Below are positions 14,101-25,968 of a stretch of DNA of 64,000 bases, in pieces; within the stretch, counting starts at the first letter, position 1; every line of letters starts with the position of its first letter. This DNA is from Sinotaia quadrata. Its lineage: Eukaryota; Mollusca; Gastropoda; Architaenioglossa; Viviparidae. The stretch covers positions 43,568,617-43,632,616 of the forward strand of contig CM054179.1 of assembly GCA_028829895.1 (NCBI GenBank), in the 5' to 3' direction. The notes under the pieces were generated by a model. The model saw only the letters and a list, made by a program, of their open reading frames with translations. It was not told the DNA's origin and ran no database searches. Position numbers and translations under genes: made by a program.

Positions 14101-15657
14101 CCTTTATTGTTGTGTAAGAGGTTTACGGCACCCGCCAAGTGAGAGAGACGAGTGGTGTCTTCTGGAGAACTACTAATAACATAAATTAAGATTCTCATCA
14201 CTTGTAATTAGTTATGGATGATTAATTAATAATAATAACCATAACCATTAACTAGGGTGGTGTTTTGTGTCACAATATCATTCCTATACACTTTTTTCTA
14301 ATGTGATAACAAGCCTCTTCTTTTTTGCAAGCATAGTGCCTTTATCTGAAGGACTCTTCCTTTTGTTTATTTTGTTAATGGCACTTCTTAAAAAATTTAA
14401 ATAAATTCTGACAACTAACATGTATTACGGCATTCAGCAGCACACAAACATGCAAAAATAAACAACTGCAGGCTGAAGTAGCAGCATCTAAAATCCTAAC
14501 AGTAATCCAGCAACCTCAGCTGCTCATGTGCTCACCTCAGGCTAACTGACTTTTGGTTCGCATTAAATGTGACCTGATTTCATTTTACAAATTGCACTAT
14601 ATTAAATATCTCATTATTGGAACTCGCATTAATTGCCAAAGAATAGTTTTATAATTATCTTCATGTTTGTGTATAAATAATTAAGGTTATTTGAATGAGA
14701 AAGATTTTAAGCAACCTCTCTCTGACTTAGGACATTCCTTACAATTATGTAACTCTTTCCCTGTTTTCTGTAATTTATTTTCATATTGAATTAATTGGTG
14801 TTTATAATAGCTTTATTAATATGTTATTTATTTTCCTTCATTTCTGTAGTCAGTTTTGGTATTTGTAAGAGGTTCAACATGTTTCTAAGAATAGAATAGC
14901 TTTTTCATTGGGTAACATTCCATTTTTAGGTGTTCAATTTAGAGTGGCTTGACTTACAACAGATTTCAAGAAACATTGAATTGACAGAGGTTTGACTGCC
15001 AGCAGATCTCATGAACATTCAGTTTAGAGTCGAGTGACTTGCAACCTATCTCAGAAACATTCAGTATACAGTGACTTGACATGCAACATATCTCAGAAAC
15101 ATTCAGTATACAGTGACTTAACATGCAACATATCTCAGAAACATTCAGTATACAGTGACTTGACATGCAACATATCTCAGAAACATTCAGTTTACAGTGG
15201 TTTGACTTGAGATCTCAGCAGCATTCAGTTTAGAGTGGCTTCACATTTTGCAACAGATCTCAGAAACATTCAGTTTACAATGGCTTGGTTTGCAACAGAG
15301 CTAAGAAGCATTGACTTTGAAGTATCTTGACAACAGATCTCCAGAAACTATGTAGGTCGTAAGTATAGAGAATATCTATTTAATACTTTTTTTTAAAATG
15401 GTGAATAAACTACTACAGTTACCTGCTAGGCTGTGTTGTTTTCATTCAGAGAATTGGCAGTTTTTGTTTAAATGTCTATAAACCAAAACTAATGTATTTT
15501 GTCTGATTTATTTGTTTATAAAAACACCTTAAAGTTATGTATTTTATTGTTTTTCAACAGATTCCCACTATTTACAGCCATTCATCAGATTTGCTTAGGA
15601 GAGATCCCAGCTTCGAGCTTCATCGATTGCCTTAAAAATCACCCAGAACACCTGTAG
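1954..15657 (+). CDS. GPD1: Glycerol-3-phosphate dehydrogenase [NAD+], cytosolic, 3' part (six exons, 5' exons off window)
   Basis: Reduces dihydroxyacetone phosphate to glycerol-3-phosphate with NADH in the cytosol, linking glycolysis, lipid synthesis and the glycerophosphate shuttle. Coding exons are 1954-2095, 3036-3148, 3964-4084, 6384-6493, 8608-8714 and 15561-15657 (TAG). All have AG/GT borders and the phases join exactly, giving 229 codons plus stop. That is about the last two thirds of the usual ~350-residue enzyme, so about 120 N-terminal residues with the NAD-binding glycine motif must lie left of base 1. Visible landmarks in order: [21 protein letters not shown], whose last residue is the catalytic lysine; [40 protein letters not shown], the substrate-binding region with the conserved Arg-Asn; [10 protein letters not shown]; and the C-terminal end NHPEHL. 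No disruption is visible. The last intron is 6.8 kb and carries many repeats. The family assignment is secure; GPD1 versus GPD1-like paralogue is not separable here. Confidence 0.95.
2103..2138. repeat. (GT)18 microsatellite next to a GPD1 splice donor
   Basis: An uninterrupted GT run that starts 7 nt after the GTAAG donor at 2096. It is followed by an alternating purine-pyrimidine stretch with CGCGC to about 2180. Confidence 0.9.
4310..4835. repeat. Minisatellite, 40-bp unit, about 13 copies
   Basis: The unit is built on GTTACTTCATCTCACAC followed by TAAAGCGCTGTGTTATTTATA. Copies in the centre are nearly identical. Decayed copies extend the array to about 4180 on the left and about 5010 on the right. 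It lies in the GPD1 intron between 4085 and 6383. The rest of that intron (5010-6380) is AT-rich with no feature I recognise. Confidence 0.9.
7196..7430. repeat. Minisatellite, 26-bp unit, about 8-9 copies
   Basis: The unit is GAAAATGAAGGGTTAAGTAA plus GTTATA. It lies just upstream of a 30-bp array with a related core. Confidence 0.9.
7500..8392. repeat. Minisatellite, about 30-bp unit, close to 30 copies
   Basis: The core is GAAAATGTAGAGGTTAACTA followed by a variable AATTGCTGTA. The unit is ten codons long, so parts of the array form an open frame (7566-7754) that is not a gene. It shares the GAAAATG..AG.GGTTAA core with the preceding 26-bp array. Confidence 0.9.
9363..9540. repeat. Tandem triplication, 57-bp unit
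   Basis: Three nearly identical copies containing CTCTTTGGCCATGAAACATT followed by AGTAAAACAGTTTAATGAA. The low divergence suggests recent expansion. Confidence 0.9.
9826..10228. repeat. Tandem repeat, about 105-bp unit, 4 copies
   Basis: Copies share TGTACAGTTCAGTAACTAGT, GTGAACCTAGCTTAATGAC and a GAGGAATTGGTAATAATA segment. The last copy is shortened. Confidence 0.85.
10905..11035. repeat. Tandem duplication, about 62-bp unit
   Basis: Two copies of TATATATTAGTTTTGCATAT followed by GCTTCACTCGTGTAAATGTT, differing at a few bases. They lie immediately downstream (in the element's orientation) of the Helitron remnant. Confidence 0.85.
11060..11425 (-). mobile_element. Helitron Pif1-like helicase remnant (C-terminal part)
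   Basis: The minus-strand frame 11449-11051 shows the C-terminal signature of the Helitron RepHel helicase in the right order: LSNGTRL, an ITG-like [13 protein letters not shown] (the usual helicase block reads FAM.INKSQGQ) and QLYVTSSRV (usually QLYVALSRV), then NIVY near the end. The key Ser and Gln of the INKSQGQ block are replaced, and the Rep domain and the rest of the helicase are missing, so it is a fossil. It sits in antisense orientation in the last GPD1 intron. I did not find a convincing CTRR end with hairpin. Assignment rests on remembered family motifs. Confidence 0.8.
12670..14275 (+). mobile_element. Interspersed repeat family, copy A (about 1.6 kb, longest)
   Basis: Starts near TTAAATGTCAAAGTGACC, continues through GATGGTATTTTTTGTAAGTT, AACCAGTTCTAACTGGATGA and TTGATTGTTGATATAATAAA, and ends near GGTTAACTAGGGTGG-like sequence before GTGTCAC. 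Parts recur at 28154-29055, 31660-31905 and 47605-49035. No long ORF. It contains AATAAA near 13943. The ends could be LTR-like (TG...CA) or short inverted GTGAC/GTCAC; I cannot decide the class. Confidence 0.75.
14930..15345. repeat. Minisatellite, about 43-bp unit, about 9 copies
   Basis: Units contain CAACATATCTCAGAAACATT and CAGTATACAGTGACTTGA; the middle three copies are almost identical and the outer ones decayed. It lies about 200 nt upstream of the last GPD1 exon. Confidence 0.85.
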
Positions 15658-15760
15658 GGTGACATGAAAAAGGAATATAAAAGTACCATTTTCGTATTCT
15701 CCTATAAGTATTGAAGTATAATGGGTATTGATTGTAAATGGATGGGTTCAGATGATTTAA

Positions 15761-15766
15761 AATAAA
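15761..15766 (+). terminator. Candidate poly(A) signal of GPD1
   Basis: AATAAA about 100 nt downstream of the GPD1 stop codon, the first canonical hexamer after the TAG. More distal use cannot be excluded. Confidence 0.55.
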
Positions 15767-16974
15767 ACTGTGTGAAGTATATATTTTTGATAGTGATTTA
15801 ATGGTAATAATTTCTTGATTTTATGTGCTAGTCCAAGATTTAGTTGTTTCCTTTGAATACTTAGGCACATTTTCTGATAGAAGTAGTTCACTGACCATGA
15901 AATCGAAAGAAAAAGCAAACAGCAACAATAAAAATCATAAGAAATTATAGCAGTTTATTTCCATAACTAAAGGTTTGCTAGTAAATCCTTTTTTAAGAGT
16001 CAATCTTACAGAATACTCTGTAAAAAATATTTTCTGACATTTCTTGTTGTTTATCTTGTTAGTTGTGACTTCTATAAATTCACTGCCCTTGAGATCAGGA
16101 GGGCATAAGTTTTAAATTTTATTGAAGGCAGATTTAAAATTACACTAGTTTATGTAGAGCAGATGAAAAGTTAGCAAATGTGATTGAGTGTAAATGGCAT
16201 TTTATTATAACACATATTTCCATTTAATTGTACATGTAATATGTTTTATATTTTAAAATCAATACTGAAAATATATGCAGGTATATCCAGCAAGCAGCTG
16301 AAATTATATTTTAAGGGAAAGTTGTTTTCTTTTATAAATATATTTTTATTTTTTATTTAAAATATAAAGTTTATCTTATATTAATGTAATACATTCATTT
16401 CTTGTACTGCATTCCTAATGATATATTCTGAGCATGAGCATGCAAGTAGTAGCACACATTGTTTTGTTTTTTTGGGGGGGCGGGGGGTTGTTGTTGTTGT
16501 TGTTTTTTTTTTTTTTTTTTTGGGGGGGGGGGGGGGCTGTAAAAAAAAAAGTAACTCTTAGTTGTAGAGTTAGTTATGAGGATATGGGATATGATCTGAA
16601 GGTAAACTACATATTGCAAGCAGGCTTTGAATTGCAAGGAAATTTTGTTATTCGTAGGGTCATCCTTTTTACTTTATAAGCAAATAATGCAGATGTGAAA
16701 GTATTTTGTATTGTTTTATATGACCATGCAATCATTGATATGTGTACATGGTCTGCATTCATGCTTACTGTTTATTTGCTATCATGGTATGAAGTAGAAA
16801 CTGAAGATCAAATTTATACATAAAATGCAGACGTTTTATATTTTTTCCCATCATTAAACCAGTAAATGATTCCAAAATAAAGTTTATTTAAGACTAGAAC
16901 TGAACATTCACTCATAAAAATAAAATAAAATCTGACACATATATAAGTGGAAGAAACCAATGCAAGGAGAGCAT
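15767..16974. other. AT-rich intergenic stretch with a G-run/T-run/A-run block
   Basis: No gene seen. At 16471-16550 there is G7-C-G6, then (TTG)n, a T run of about 20, a G run of about 15 and an A run. The open frames across it on both strands are low-complexity artefacts. Confidence 0.6.
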
Positions 16975-17430
16975 GCTATTAGTTTTCCAGTCCGTGTTAC
17001 TGCAGCCAGCATGGTGCAGTTTTCATTGCAGACAGGCCAGGGTAAGTTGGAGCACATTAGTTTTCCAACCCATAATTCTACAACCAGCTTGTTGTGATTT
17101 TCATTGTTCTCAGGACAGGTTATTTTGGAGCACTTTAGTTTTCTAGTCCATGATTCTACATCCAGCGTGGTGTGATTTTCATTGCAGTCAGGTCAGGGTA
17201 AGTTGGAGCACTTTAGTTTTCCAGTCAATGATGCTGCATCCAGTGTGGTGTGATTTTCATTGCAGTCAGGTCAGGGTAAGTTGGAGCTCTTTAGTTTTCT
17301 AGTCCATGATTCGACAACCAGCTTGGTGTGATTTTCATTGCAGTCAGGTCAGGTCAGGTTAATTTGGAGCACTTTAGGTTTTCAGTCCAGCTTGGTGTGA
17401 TTTTCAATTCAGTCAGGTCAGGGTGGGTCA
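16975..17430. repeat. Minisatellite, about 76-78 bp unit, about 6 copies
   Basis: Units contain GTCAGGGTAAGTTGGAGCAC, TTTAGTTTTCCAGTCCATGA and GTGTGATTTTCATTGCAGTC. Confidence 0.85.
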
Positions 17431-17744
17431 AAGCACTTTTAATTTGTTTTTGTTATCAACAAAATAATAATGATTATAATGTAAAAATCACATTAGATGT
17501 GGAAGGTAACTCTGCCATGCATCATAAATATTTGATCATTTGTTCAGGAATGATAAATTCATTATGCTTACAGTATTCGTGAGGTTGGAAATTCTCCTGA
17601 CTCAGGGATAACCACTTTGGTGATCTTTCCTAGCGTTCACTAAATTCTCCATAGTTTTTATTTTGTTATTATAAAAGTAGTGTATTCTGGCTTCAAATTT
17701 TGATGAAAATGTTCTTACTTTTCTATATATATATATATATACAC

Positions 17745-17838
17745 TCTATATGCAGTCAGACAAGTTGTGATTTCATTCTAGTTACAGTCAGACAAGTTGT
17801 AATTACACTCTAGCTACAGTCAAACAAGTTGTCATTAA
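17745..17838. repeat. Short tandem triplication, about 34-bp unit
   Basis: Three copies of CAGTCAGACAAGTTGT followed by ATTNCATTCTAG. Confidence 0.75.
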
Positions 17839-18224
17839 ACCAGTTTTATCATTGATATTTGGCTAGACATTTCTGGTAAAACTCCAGGAGAATAAATGTT
17901 CAATCCTGGTATGAATTGCATAGTTTTAACCAATGTCACTATTTTACAAAGAGTTATGCTGTCTCTTTCCTAATTTGGTTCTAAGGGAAGCATTTGATGT
18001 TGGGTTTGTGTGCAGTTGTAAGTTTTGATAAATATTTTTTTATTAAGGGCTCATCAGATTGAATCAATATTAACAGATTATATAGCCTTCAGGTTTTGGG
18101 GCTGCATATGCTGTTTTTTTGTTTTTCTTTAACTAAACAAAATTCCCACTCTTTAGGTAAATTTGATTGTTCGAAGCAAATGTTAGAAAAAAAGATTGTC
18201 ATTTGAACAGAGATTGCCTTTTAT

Positions 18225-18360
18225 AGTTGTGTTGATATGTTTTTAAGATATAACCCTTCAAAATATGCATTTCATTTAAGATATAGCCCTTCAAAATATG
18301 CATATAATTTGAGATATAGCTCTTCAAAATTCGCATGTAATTTAAGAAATGCATTTTGAC
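18225..18360. repeat. Short tandem triplication, about 38-bp unit
   Basis: Three diverged copies around AGATATAGCCCTTCAAAATA followed by TGCAT. Confidence 0.7.
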
Positions 18361-18474
18361 TTACTGAAACAATTCTTTGTTCTTTAATTCAGTTTATAGT
18401 TTGATATATGTTGAGTTAACTTCATTACTGAAGAAATAAAGTAGAACTGAGTAGACAGAGAATGACAGATAATG

Positions 18475-18992
18475 GAACCTATTTTCAGAGAATTTTTCTT
18501 TTTACGTTAAGGAACCTGTTTTTAGAGCATCTTTATTTTTAAGTTAAAGAAGCTGTTTTCAGAGATTTTTTTTTGTGTTTAAGGAAGCTGTTTTGTGGAA
18601 CCTCTTTTCTAAGGATTTTTCTTTTAAATTAAGGAACCTGTTTTCAGAGCATTTTTCTTTTTAAGTTAAGGAACATGTTTTCAGATAATTTCTTTTTAAA
18701 TTAAGAAAGCTGTTTTCATACAATTTTTCTTTTTAAGTTAAAGAAGCTATTTTCAAAGATTTTTTTTAAGGAAGCTGTTTTCAGAGATTTTTCTTTTTAA
18801 GTTAAAGAAGTTGTTTTCAGAGAATTTTTCTTTTTAAATTAAAGAAGCTTTTTTTCAGAGAATTTTTCTTTTAAGTTAAGGAAGCTGTTTTTAGAAAATT
18901 TTTCTTTTTTAAGGAAAGCTGTTTTCAGAGAATTTTTCTTTTTAAGGAAGCTTTTTTCAGAGAATTTTTCTTTTTAAGTTAAAGAAGCTGTT
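18475..18992. repeat. Minisatellite, about 37-bp unit, about 14 copies
   Basis: Units of AAGGAAGCTGTTTTCAGAGA followed by ATTTTTCTTTTTAAGTT, with indels between copies. Confidence 0.85.
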
Positions 18993-21900
18993 AGTAAGTA
19001 CTGCAATGAAACTTCAGGGCAACAGCAATCCTCTCCTATCATTGAAATTCTGATTGCCTTGGGATTTGTAAGGTGTTTTTTTTTAAACTTAGAAATGACA
19101 TTTTCTTGGTGCTGAATAAATATTTTTAAATTGTTAAGATTTCTTGATGACAGTATCACGTGCAATTTTTGTGTCTGGCCATCAGCATCACATTTATTCC
19201 AGACCTTTGTCTTTTGTCTGGATTTATTTTCTGCAATACATTTTTAGTTTGACAGTCATCTTGGCATGTTACTGCTTCATATTGTAATTGCAATAATCTT
19301 TTCCTAAGGCAAAGAAACATTTTTGTTTGTTTCATTACATTATTTCCCTTTCCTTTTCTTTCTTGTTTTGTTAACTCAGGGTACAATAGTTTGCATGTAT
19401 CTTTTAAACTAACAGTTTTATTATTAGCTAATCTTTGTTCAAGATTTCTTTCTTATGTATTATGTTAGCCATTCTTCATGACTTCAGTTAGTCTGCTGAG
19501 CAAAGTTTGGGTATGCTAAAGGAATTAAAGAGAGACTTCACTAGGAGCACTATATTATTTATCAAGAAAAGCTTAATTTAAGTTGCTTTCATGTGACATG
19601 CAGAGCACAGGAAGTGTTTTGCTGGGCAGCACTTCTTGAATGGGAAAACTTTAGTGTCTTAAATTTCCACAGAAAACATGACCTATTTAGTTTTGCCTGT
19701 CTTTGCTTTATCTCATTTATGTAAAGAACCTATCTTAATATTAATTCTGGGAATTGAAATTTTTATCAAAAGAACAGTGAACTTATCTTTTGTAATTGAA
19801 ATTATGAAAGGCATACTACAAGCCTTCATGAAAGAAAGAAATACATACAGACTACTTGCATTTGAAACGAAACAAGTTTTTCATTCCTAAATCCTGAATT
19901 TGAAACAAAATAATATAAATTTTTAATCTGATCAACAGAATTTACACTACAAATGCCAACTACATAAGAAAAACTATTTCACAGGGCAGAGGGCGCTTCT
20001 TTAGCCAAGATTTAATTCCCTTTTTAAAAATGTTCTTGATGTTTTCTGCCACATTATATATTGGTACTATTATTTAATAAAGGCTATATAATTGACATAT
20101 GACAACAACTCTAAGTCTTCAATTTGTAATGTTTAAAATTATATTTAACACAGATAAATCTTTGAAAACTTGTGATTTCATTGCCAAATATAAATTAGAT
20201 TTATTATTCAAAAATGCTCTATAATAAGATTTAAATCAGCAAATAAAATAATTATGCAATAAATTATACTGACATGGAGTACAATTGATACTAAACTTTG
20301 CAAAAATATTCTCATTGTATTTGTTCGGCACTTAGCAAGTGACCTAGTTTAACCATTCTAACTAGCAGTATAAAATTCACATTGCATGATTTTCAGACTA
20401 TCCATGTACTCATAATATTGCCTTTGTAATTTCTACTTTGATTAGATCACTTGTTACATTGTAATTCTTTTCTGAGAACATGCATATATATATATATATA
20501 TCCATATCTGTTTTCTTTCTATCTCTCTCTCTCATATAAAGTATTTATTTATTTTTTTATCTAAGGAATTCAGCGCTGCATATTTGTTTTACTTTTAAGT
20601 TCTTTTGAAGAAATTATATAATTTTTACCTAGAATGCCTATAAAATAATTCCTTAGAATGCCTTGAAATGAAGTATTATTTTTATTTTGTCATTCCCTTT
20701 TAAAACATATATTCTTTCTCTCTCTGCATTCATACTTGTATGTGCATATTATACATTTAAATGCTGTTCATTGGGTCAAGAGAAAATATGAATGGTGCTT
20801 TTGTTTATCTAACATTGTATTCATTTTTTGCAAGCTATTTGTTGTTGCTGAGGTATGAAATGAAATCATGTTGTTTTTTTGTCTAATAAAGTGAAAGCAA
20901 ACATAGATACATTTTACTTAATAAGGGACACTTAGTCAGTTTTGAGTGTCATACACTTCTCTCGTCCTATTGGTTTGTTTTTAGGATTGTTGCGACTTTG
21001 ACTCAGACTCTTTTAATATAGAGTAGTGACTGCCACTTCTGCATTTGGACTTTGAATAGTTAAACTTTTGAATGTGAATTTTTTTGTAACTATTGAGTCT
21101 CAATTTGACATTGTCACGCAGGTAATAAAACACAACTTTTAGATTTTATCAGGAACATCCATTTAGAATCTTTACTGAATCTCAGTTTTCCTGTTTTGTG
21201 TCATTGTACTACTACTAAAGCTGTAAGAGATGAAGGTCGATAAAATTGATAATGTTAAGTGACAATCTTAGCCACCAATGAATCTGAGTTGTGTTTATGT
21301 GGATTTTGGTACAAAAGCCATAATTAGTAGAGTCTGTTATACATTTTTATACTTGAGAGAGAGAGGTCAGTCCTATGCACAGAAAAGATAGATAGTAATT
21401 TAAAGGTTTCTGTGTCATGAAGTGAGATCTGACATAGGAAACATTTAAGGGCTTCCTAAAATATATATATCATGATGTTGGATTCATTAATAATGTACTG
21501 GGTTTATTATGTGTGTTTGTGCACTTAATATTCTGATGTATTGTCTGAATTCACACTGTGATGTTATAGATTATTTGCAACACCTTTTAAAAGTCTCATG
21601 ATGTTTGTTGAAAGGCAGCACATGCTTTATGTTGAAGCAATAGAATACTTTTTGATTAAATGTTACTCTTAAGTGATAGGGCACTCCAGTTCCATACTGT
21701 GGTGGGAACTCAAATTAGAACACTGAATGTTTAACTGTTTTAGTACATGGTGACATGGACGCAAGACCCCACCACACCAAAAGCCTGTTTTTGTGCTTCA
21801 CACTTTGTATTGTTCTCTACACAATGCTTGGCACAACCTTACCTTTCTTCACTGGCTGTGAAACTGGAATTTATCAAGTTTTTTTCCATCCATCTGAAAG

Positions 21901-23595
21901 TATCAGTCACAAACTACTGTCAGAAGGAAACGGTTAATTCGTGCCATATAACATTTGCATTCTAAACTGAGAAGCATGCTTACAGTAAATAATTTTACTG
22001 CTGCATTGCATTCTTTTCTTGTTTTTGTTTGATAGTGTCTGTTTGCATTAGTTTGAATTTATGATTTAAATTTAATACAGTACCTCTAATTTGTGCATAT
22101 ACATGTATCTGATTTTTATATTTGTCATATCAGAGTGGTTTAATGGAATAAAATTGTGAACATTGTTTTGACTGTTGTTGTTTGTTTTTTTTAAAAATCA
22201 TTTAAACTTATGTTTAGCAGTTTTACATTGGTGAGTTGGATTTGTTGTTTTATTTTCCCATTTGAGATTATGTTATTTATAGTTTCATTTGTGATTACAT
22301 GTTATTAATTTTGTACACAAATATGTTGTCACCTCAATCACTAATGGAACTTTGTCAGACAATGAAGCAAAATATAAAGAGAAAACTTGTCTTGTTTGTA
22401 CAGAAATAAAGCAGCCATGAATATTGGTGGATTGAATCTTCTAGTATCTAGACTATTTTATTTTTTAAAACTTTATCTTAGAACGGGTTCCATTGTACAA
22501 ATAATTGCAATGAAGTCAGTTCAAGCTGCATTTAGTATTGAAATGCAGTTTTGTTAAACATTGTCTAAAATAAGTGAGAAGAAAATCTTTCAATGCATCA
22601 AAATTAAGAACTTTAACAGTTGTTTATTTCAATTTTAAGTTTAAAAAAAAATAAATGGAATTTATTGTAGATTCTTCCCCCTCCCCCCCCCCAAGAAAGT
22701 TTAATAAAATATAGATTACACATACTGCATAGACTTCAATATTAGCTCAAATTTTATTTTTGTTATTTTTTTAACAAAAGTCATCTCATATGATGACTTA
22801 AGCGTCGTCTTATACTAGGTGTAATGTAACGCAAATATTGGCGTAGCAATGGATTGTGCAATGTGCATGGGCCCTGGTGGTTGGGGGGACTCTGGCAGTG
22901 AGCAGAATCTATTATATCTATGTTGTATGCAAAAGCGTTTACTTTTGAAATCGAAAGGGCCCACCACCAAAGTTCTGCACAAGCCTCCCCCCCCTCAAAA
23001 TAACAAACAAATAAACAAACAAAAAACCAACTTGCTACTCCACTGAATAAGAACATTCATGAACTGACTGTTGGGTTCTTGTTCTTTTGTTTCATTACTT
23101 TGATTTAATCTATTCCACTGGCCTTGGTACTCTGAGAAAAAATGTTTCATGGTTTAATTATTTGACTCATGCTTTTGTCCAGAATATACCCCATATACAA
23201 TAATGTATTTTCAAACTATATTTTTGCATATTATCACCTTTAGGAAGAGTTTGATAAGTGAGGTCTTAACAGGACACCAATCGCACACATCTATTCAATC
23301 ATTTGTAAAATCATCTTCCCCAAAATGAAATCGGTTTTGGTCATAAACGATATTTTAATCATGTTTTGAATTGCAACACCAAGAATTAGCAAATTTCTAC
23401 ACCGTCTTCATTTTCTGTAAAAGTTATTACATTTTCCTTCTCAAGGGGGAAAAAAAATGAACCCAGCTTACTTGGCATGTCCTGTAGAAAATGTAATCAA
23501 CTCCAGGCAAATGTACCTGGAACGATTTTTGTAGTGTCACTGTTTTCTGATCAAAGAAGAAAAGCTTCAGCTGGTGGGCCATGTTTGAACGGGTG
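18993..23595. other. Gene-poor intergenic stretch
   Basis: AT-rich. I find no exon of a recognisable gene and no RNA gene. Small items only: short TA runs near 20485 and 17727, a C run near 22681, and an AATAAA at about 22404. The segment 22800-22990 is richer in GC and reads like a fragment of a dispersed repeat (GGGCCCTGGTGGTTGGGGGG), but no family is identifiable. Confidence 0.5.
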
Positions 23596-23842
23596 GCACT
23601 ATGCGTATTTTCTATTTTTTACTCAGTTAAACGTCTGACTGTGAGTGAGGGTTGAGCACCATGAGTATTTTCTATTTTTTACTCAGTTAAACGTCTGACT
23701 GTGGGTGAGGGTTGAGCACCATGAGTATTTTCTATTTTGTACTCATTTAAACGTCTGACTGTGAGTGAGGGTTGAGCACCATGAGTATTTTCTATTTTTT
23801 ACTCAGTTAAACGTCTGCCTGGGAGTGAGGATTGAGCAGTGA
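23596..23842. repeat. Minisatellite, 60-bp unit, 4 copies
   Basis: Copies of GAGTATTTTCTATTTTTTAC, TCAGTTAAACGTCTGACTGT and GAGTGAGGGTTGAGCACCAT, over 90 percent identical by eye. Confidence 0.9.
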
Positions 23843-24449
23843 TGCTTCTAGGACTTTGTCGAGGAGACACAGTCAAGGCCATTTATCTAAAACCACGAAT
23901 TTTCAAACAGGCAACATGGTCGGAGAGGTTAATCCTTTTCCTTCTGGCCGGCAGTCAGATAGGAATATGAAAACTTTTGTTGTGCCTTGAGACTAAGGCA
24001 TGTTATTAATATGTTGTTGAGTTCTTTTTTTTAAATATAAACAATATTTTAGTACCTGCTATAAATCATCTTGTAAGTTAAACACTTTGCAAGAAATTAG
24101 CATAGTTTGATAGATCTTCAGTTTTATTGATACTGAAACTTTGTAATTTTTTGTAAAATTATTTTAATGTGCTCCTGACTCATTTTATTCATTCAGAAGA
24201 CAACTGTTTATTCAGGCTGCTTAGGGTGTCTATCATTAATCAATTAAATTCCATGCAAGCAGCTTTTTTTAAAATCGTATTTTTATTGTTTACAGTGTGT
24301 GTGTGTGTGCGGGGGGGGGGGAGTTGCGTGCGAGCTTGCGATTGATTGTGACAATTAATTGGGGATATAAAGTACTGTTTGAGAACGCGGTCTACAGATA
24401 TTTACCATTGTTCATAAAAGGTGTATATTATACATATTAGAAAAGTGCT

Positions 24450-25200
24450 TGGTTGTGGGGATCAGACTGGTATACGCACGCAGAGGAATCTAGGTCACCT
24501 AACTATCTTGATTATAAGCGAGCCAGCTTTTGTTCCCCTGTAATACAGACAACTCAGTCCACGGGACGTAAGCGAGGCAACGAACGAAGACTTGTTACCG
24601 TAGTGCAGTTTCACGCGTTCTGCTCCTAAACTCTCTATTCACAAAAAAGTGCGATTTTTGACACAAACAGCGTTACATAGTTTCCACAGTAAGTGTGAAG
24701 GCGTCAATTAAAATTAGGAAATAGTTGTGAAAGCAATTATTAAAATATTGGTAAATTACTTGGTTAAATCAGATACTAATAGATCCTTGGGACTAGCAAA
24801 ATAATCATACCACCGATTGAGCATTCCTGGTCAGATGCTATTATAGAAGAGCGTGGTCTAAAAGAGACTGTCAGTGTACACGGTCGACAGTCGTGAGCAG
24901 CGGGCAGACATGGAGATGCAACACACAAACCAAACAACGCACGAACACCCCACCCCCTCCTTGAATACCAGAGAAAGGAGGAAGGCCCCACAGGAATCCA
25001 CCAAAAACCGAAAACATCGAAAAGATGAAAAGTTTTACAGCAATTCCTGTGGGCGCATAGATAGCGGAACTACTACTACTACTATTCATTGCATTAACAC
25101 ATATACATTAATACATATTTTATAATGTTCTGTTGTCTATATTGCAATAAAACCTCATCGACCCAAGAACAAGTTTTAAATCAATCTTTATTTTTGTTCT
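24450..25200. other. CpG-richer patch, possible promoter/first exon or LTR remnant
   Basis: Set between AT-rich flanks, this stretch has many CpGs (for example ACGGGACGTAAGCGAGGCAA), a (GT)n-G run just before it (24296-24325), a (ACT)n tract at 25069-25084 and AATAAA at about 25145. A small open frame (24874-25125) has no recognisable domain. It could be a non-coding first exon, an LTR or an old element; nothing decides between them. Confidence 0.3.
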
Positions 25201-25569
25201 GCTATTATCGAAGTAAAGAGGATTCGCGCACACAAATTGAGTTCGGGAGAAAAAAAAAAAGTTTATATTCTGTCCTCTCTCATTGTTTGAAAAATTTCCC
25301 TTGGACAGCTTTATTACTTTTTAAAGTATTCTCTCTCTCTCCTTTACTGTACTTGAACATAAGTTATTCTATTCTCCCTTTTTGTCTTCACTATCTATCT
25401 GTCTACCCAGCCATTCACCCTCCTTACCTTCCTCCCTCCATCTTTCTCATTTTCTTTGTTTATTCATTTTTTTGTGTGTTTATATTACTTGTATTTTTTC
25501 TTATATGTTTAAGTATTATGTAGAGTAAGATCTTTTCTATTTAATGTATGATAATCTTAGACGCTTATA

Positions 25570-25677
25570 GATTTTCATATATTACTACTAAAATACTACT
25601 TCTACTATATTACTACTAAAATACTACTTCTACTATATTACTACTAAAATACTACTTCTACTATATTACTACTAAAT
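25570..25677. repeat. Tandem repeat, 28-bp unit, 4 copies
   Basis: Copies of TTACTACTAAAATACTACTT followed by CTACTATA, nearly perfect. Confidence 0.9.
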
Positions 25678-25679
25678 GA

Positions 25680-25968
25680 CGACTCTTTGTTGATACTGAC
25701 AATGGAGCAATAAAAATAAATAGTTTGAAAACACAGCATATACATTTCTTCTGTGTATAAATATACTACCAGCATCACAGTAATTAATGCAATAATACAA
25801 TCAAAAGTCTGTTTACTGTGATCAGTCTTTGATGATGCTGACAATGGAGCAATAAAAATAAATGTTTGAAAACACAGCATATAAATTTCCTCTGTGTATA
25901 AATATACTACTAGATTGAGAATAATTAATGTAATAACACAATCAAAAGTCTATTTACGGATAATGTAC
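25680..25968. repeat. Tandem duplication, about 142-bp unit
   Basis: Two copies sharing GACAATGGAGCAATAAAAAT, TTTGAAAACACAGCATATA and AATCAAAAGTCT; about 10 percent divergence by eye. Confidence 0.85.

Noticed and set aside
25125..25523. 132-codon hydrophobic frame
   Set aside because: Pyrimidine-rich low-complexity sequence gives runs of Leu/Phe/Ser; no start context or domain.
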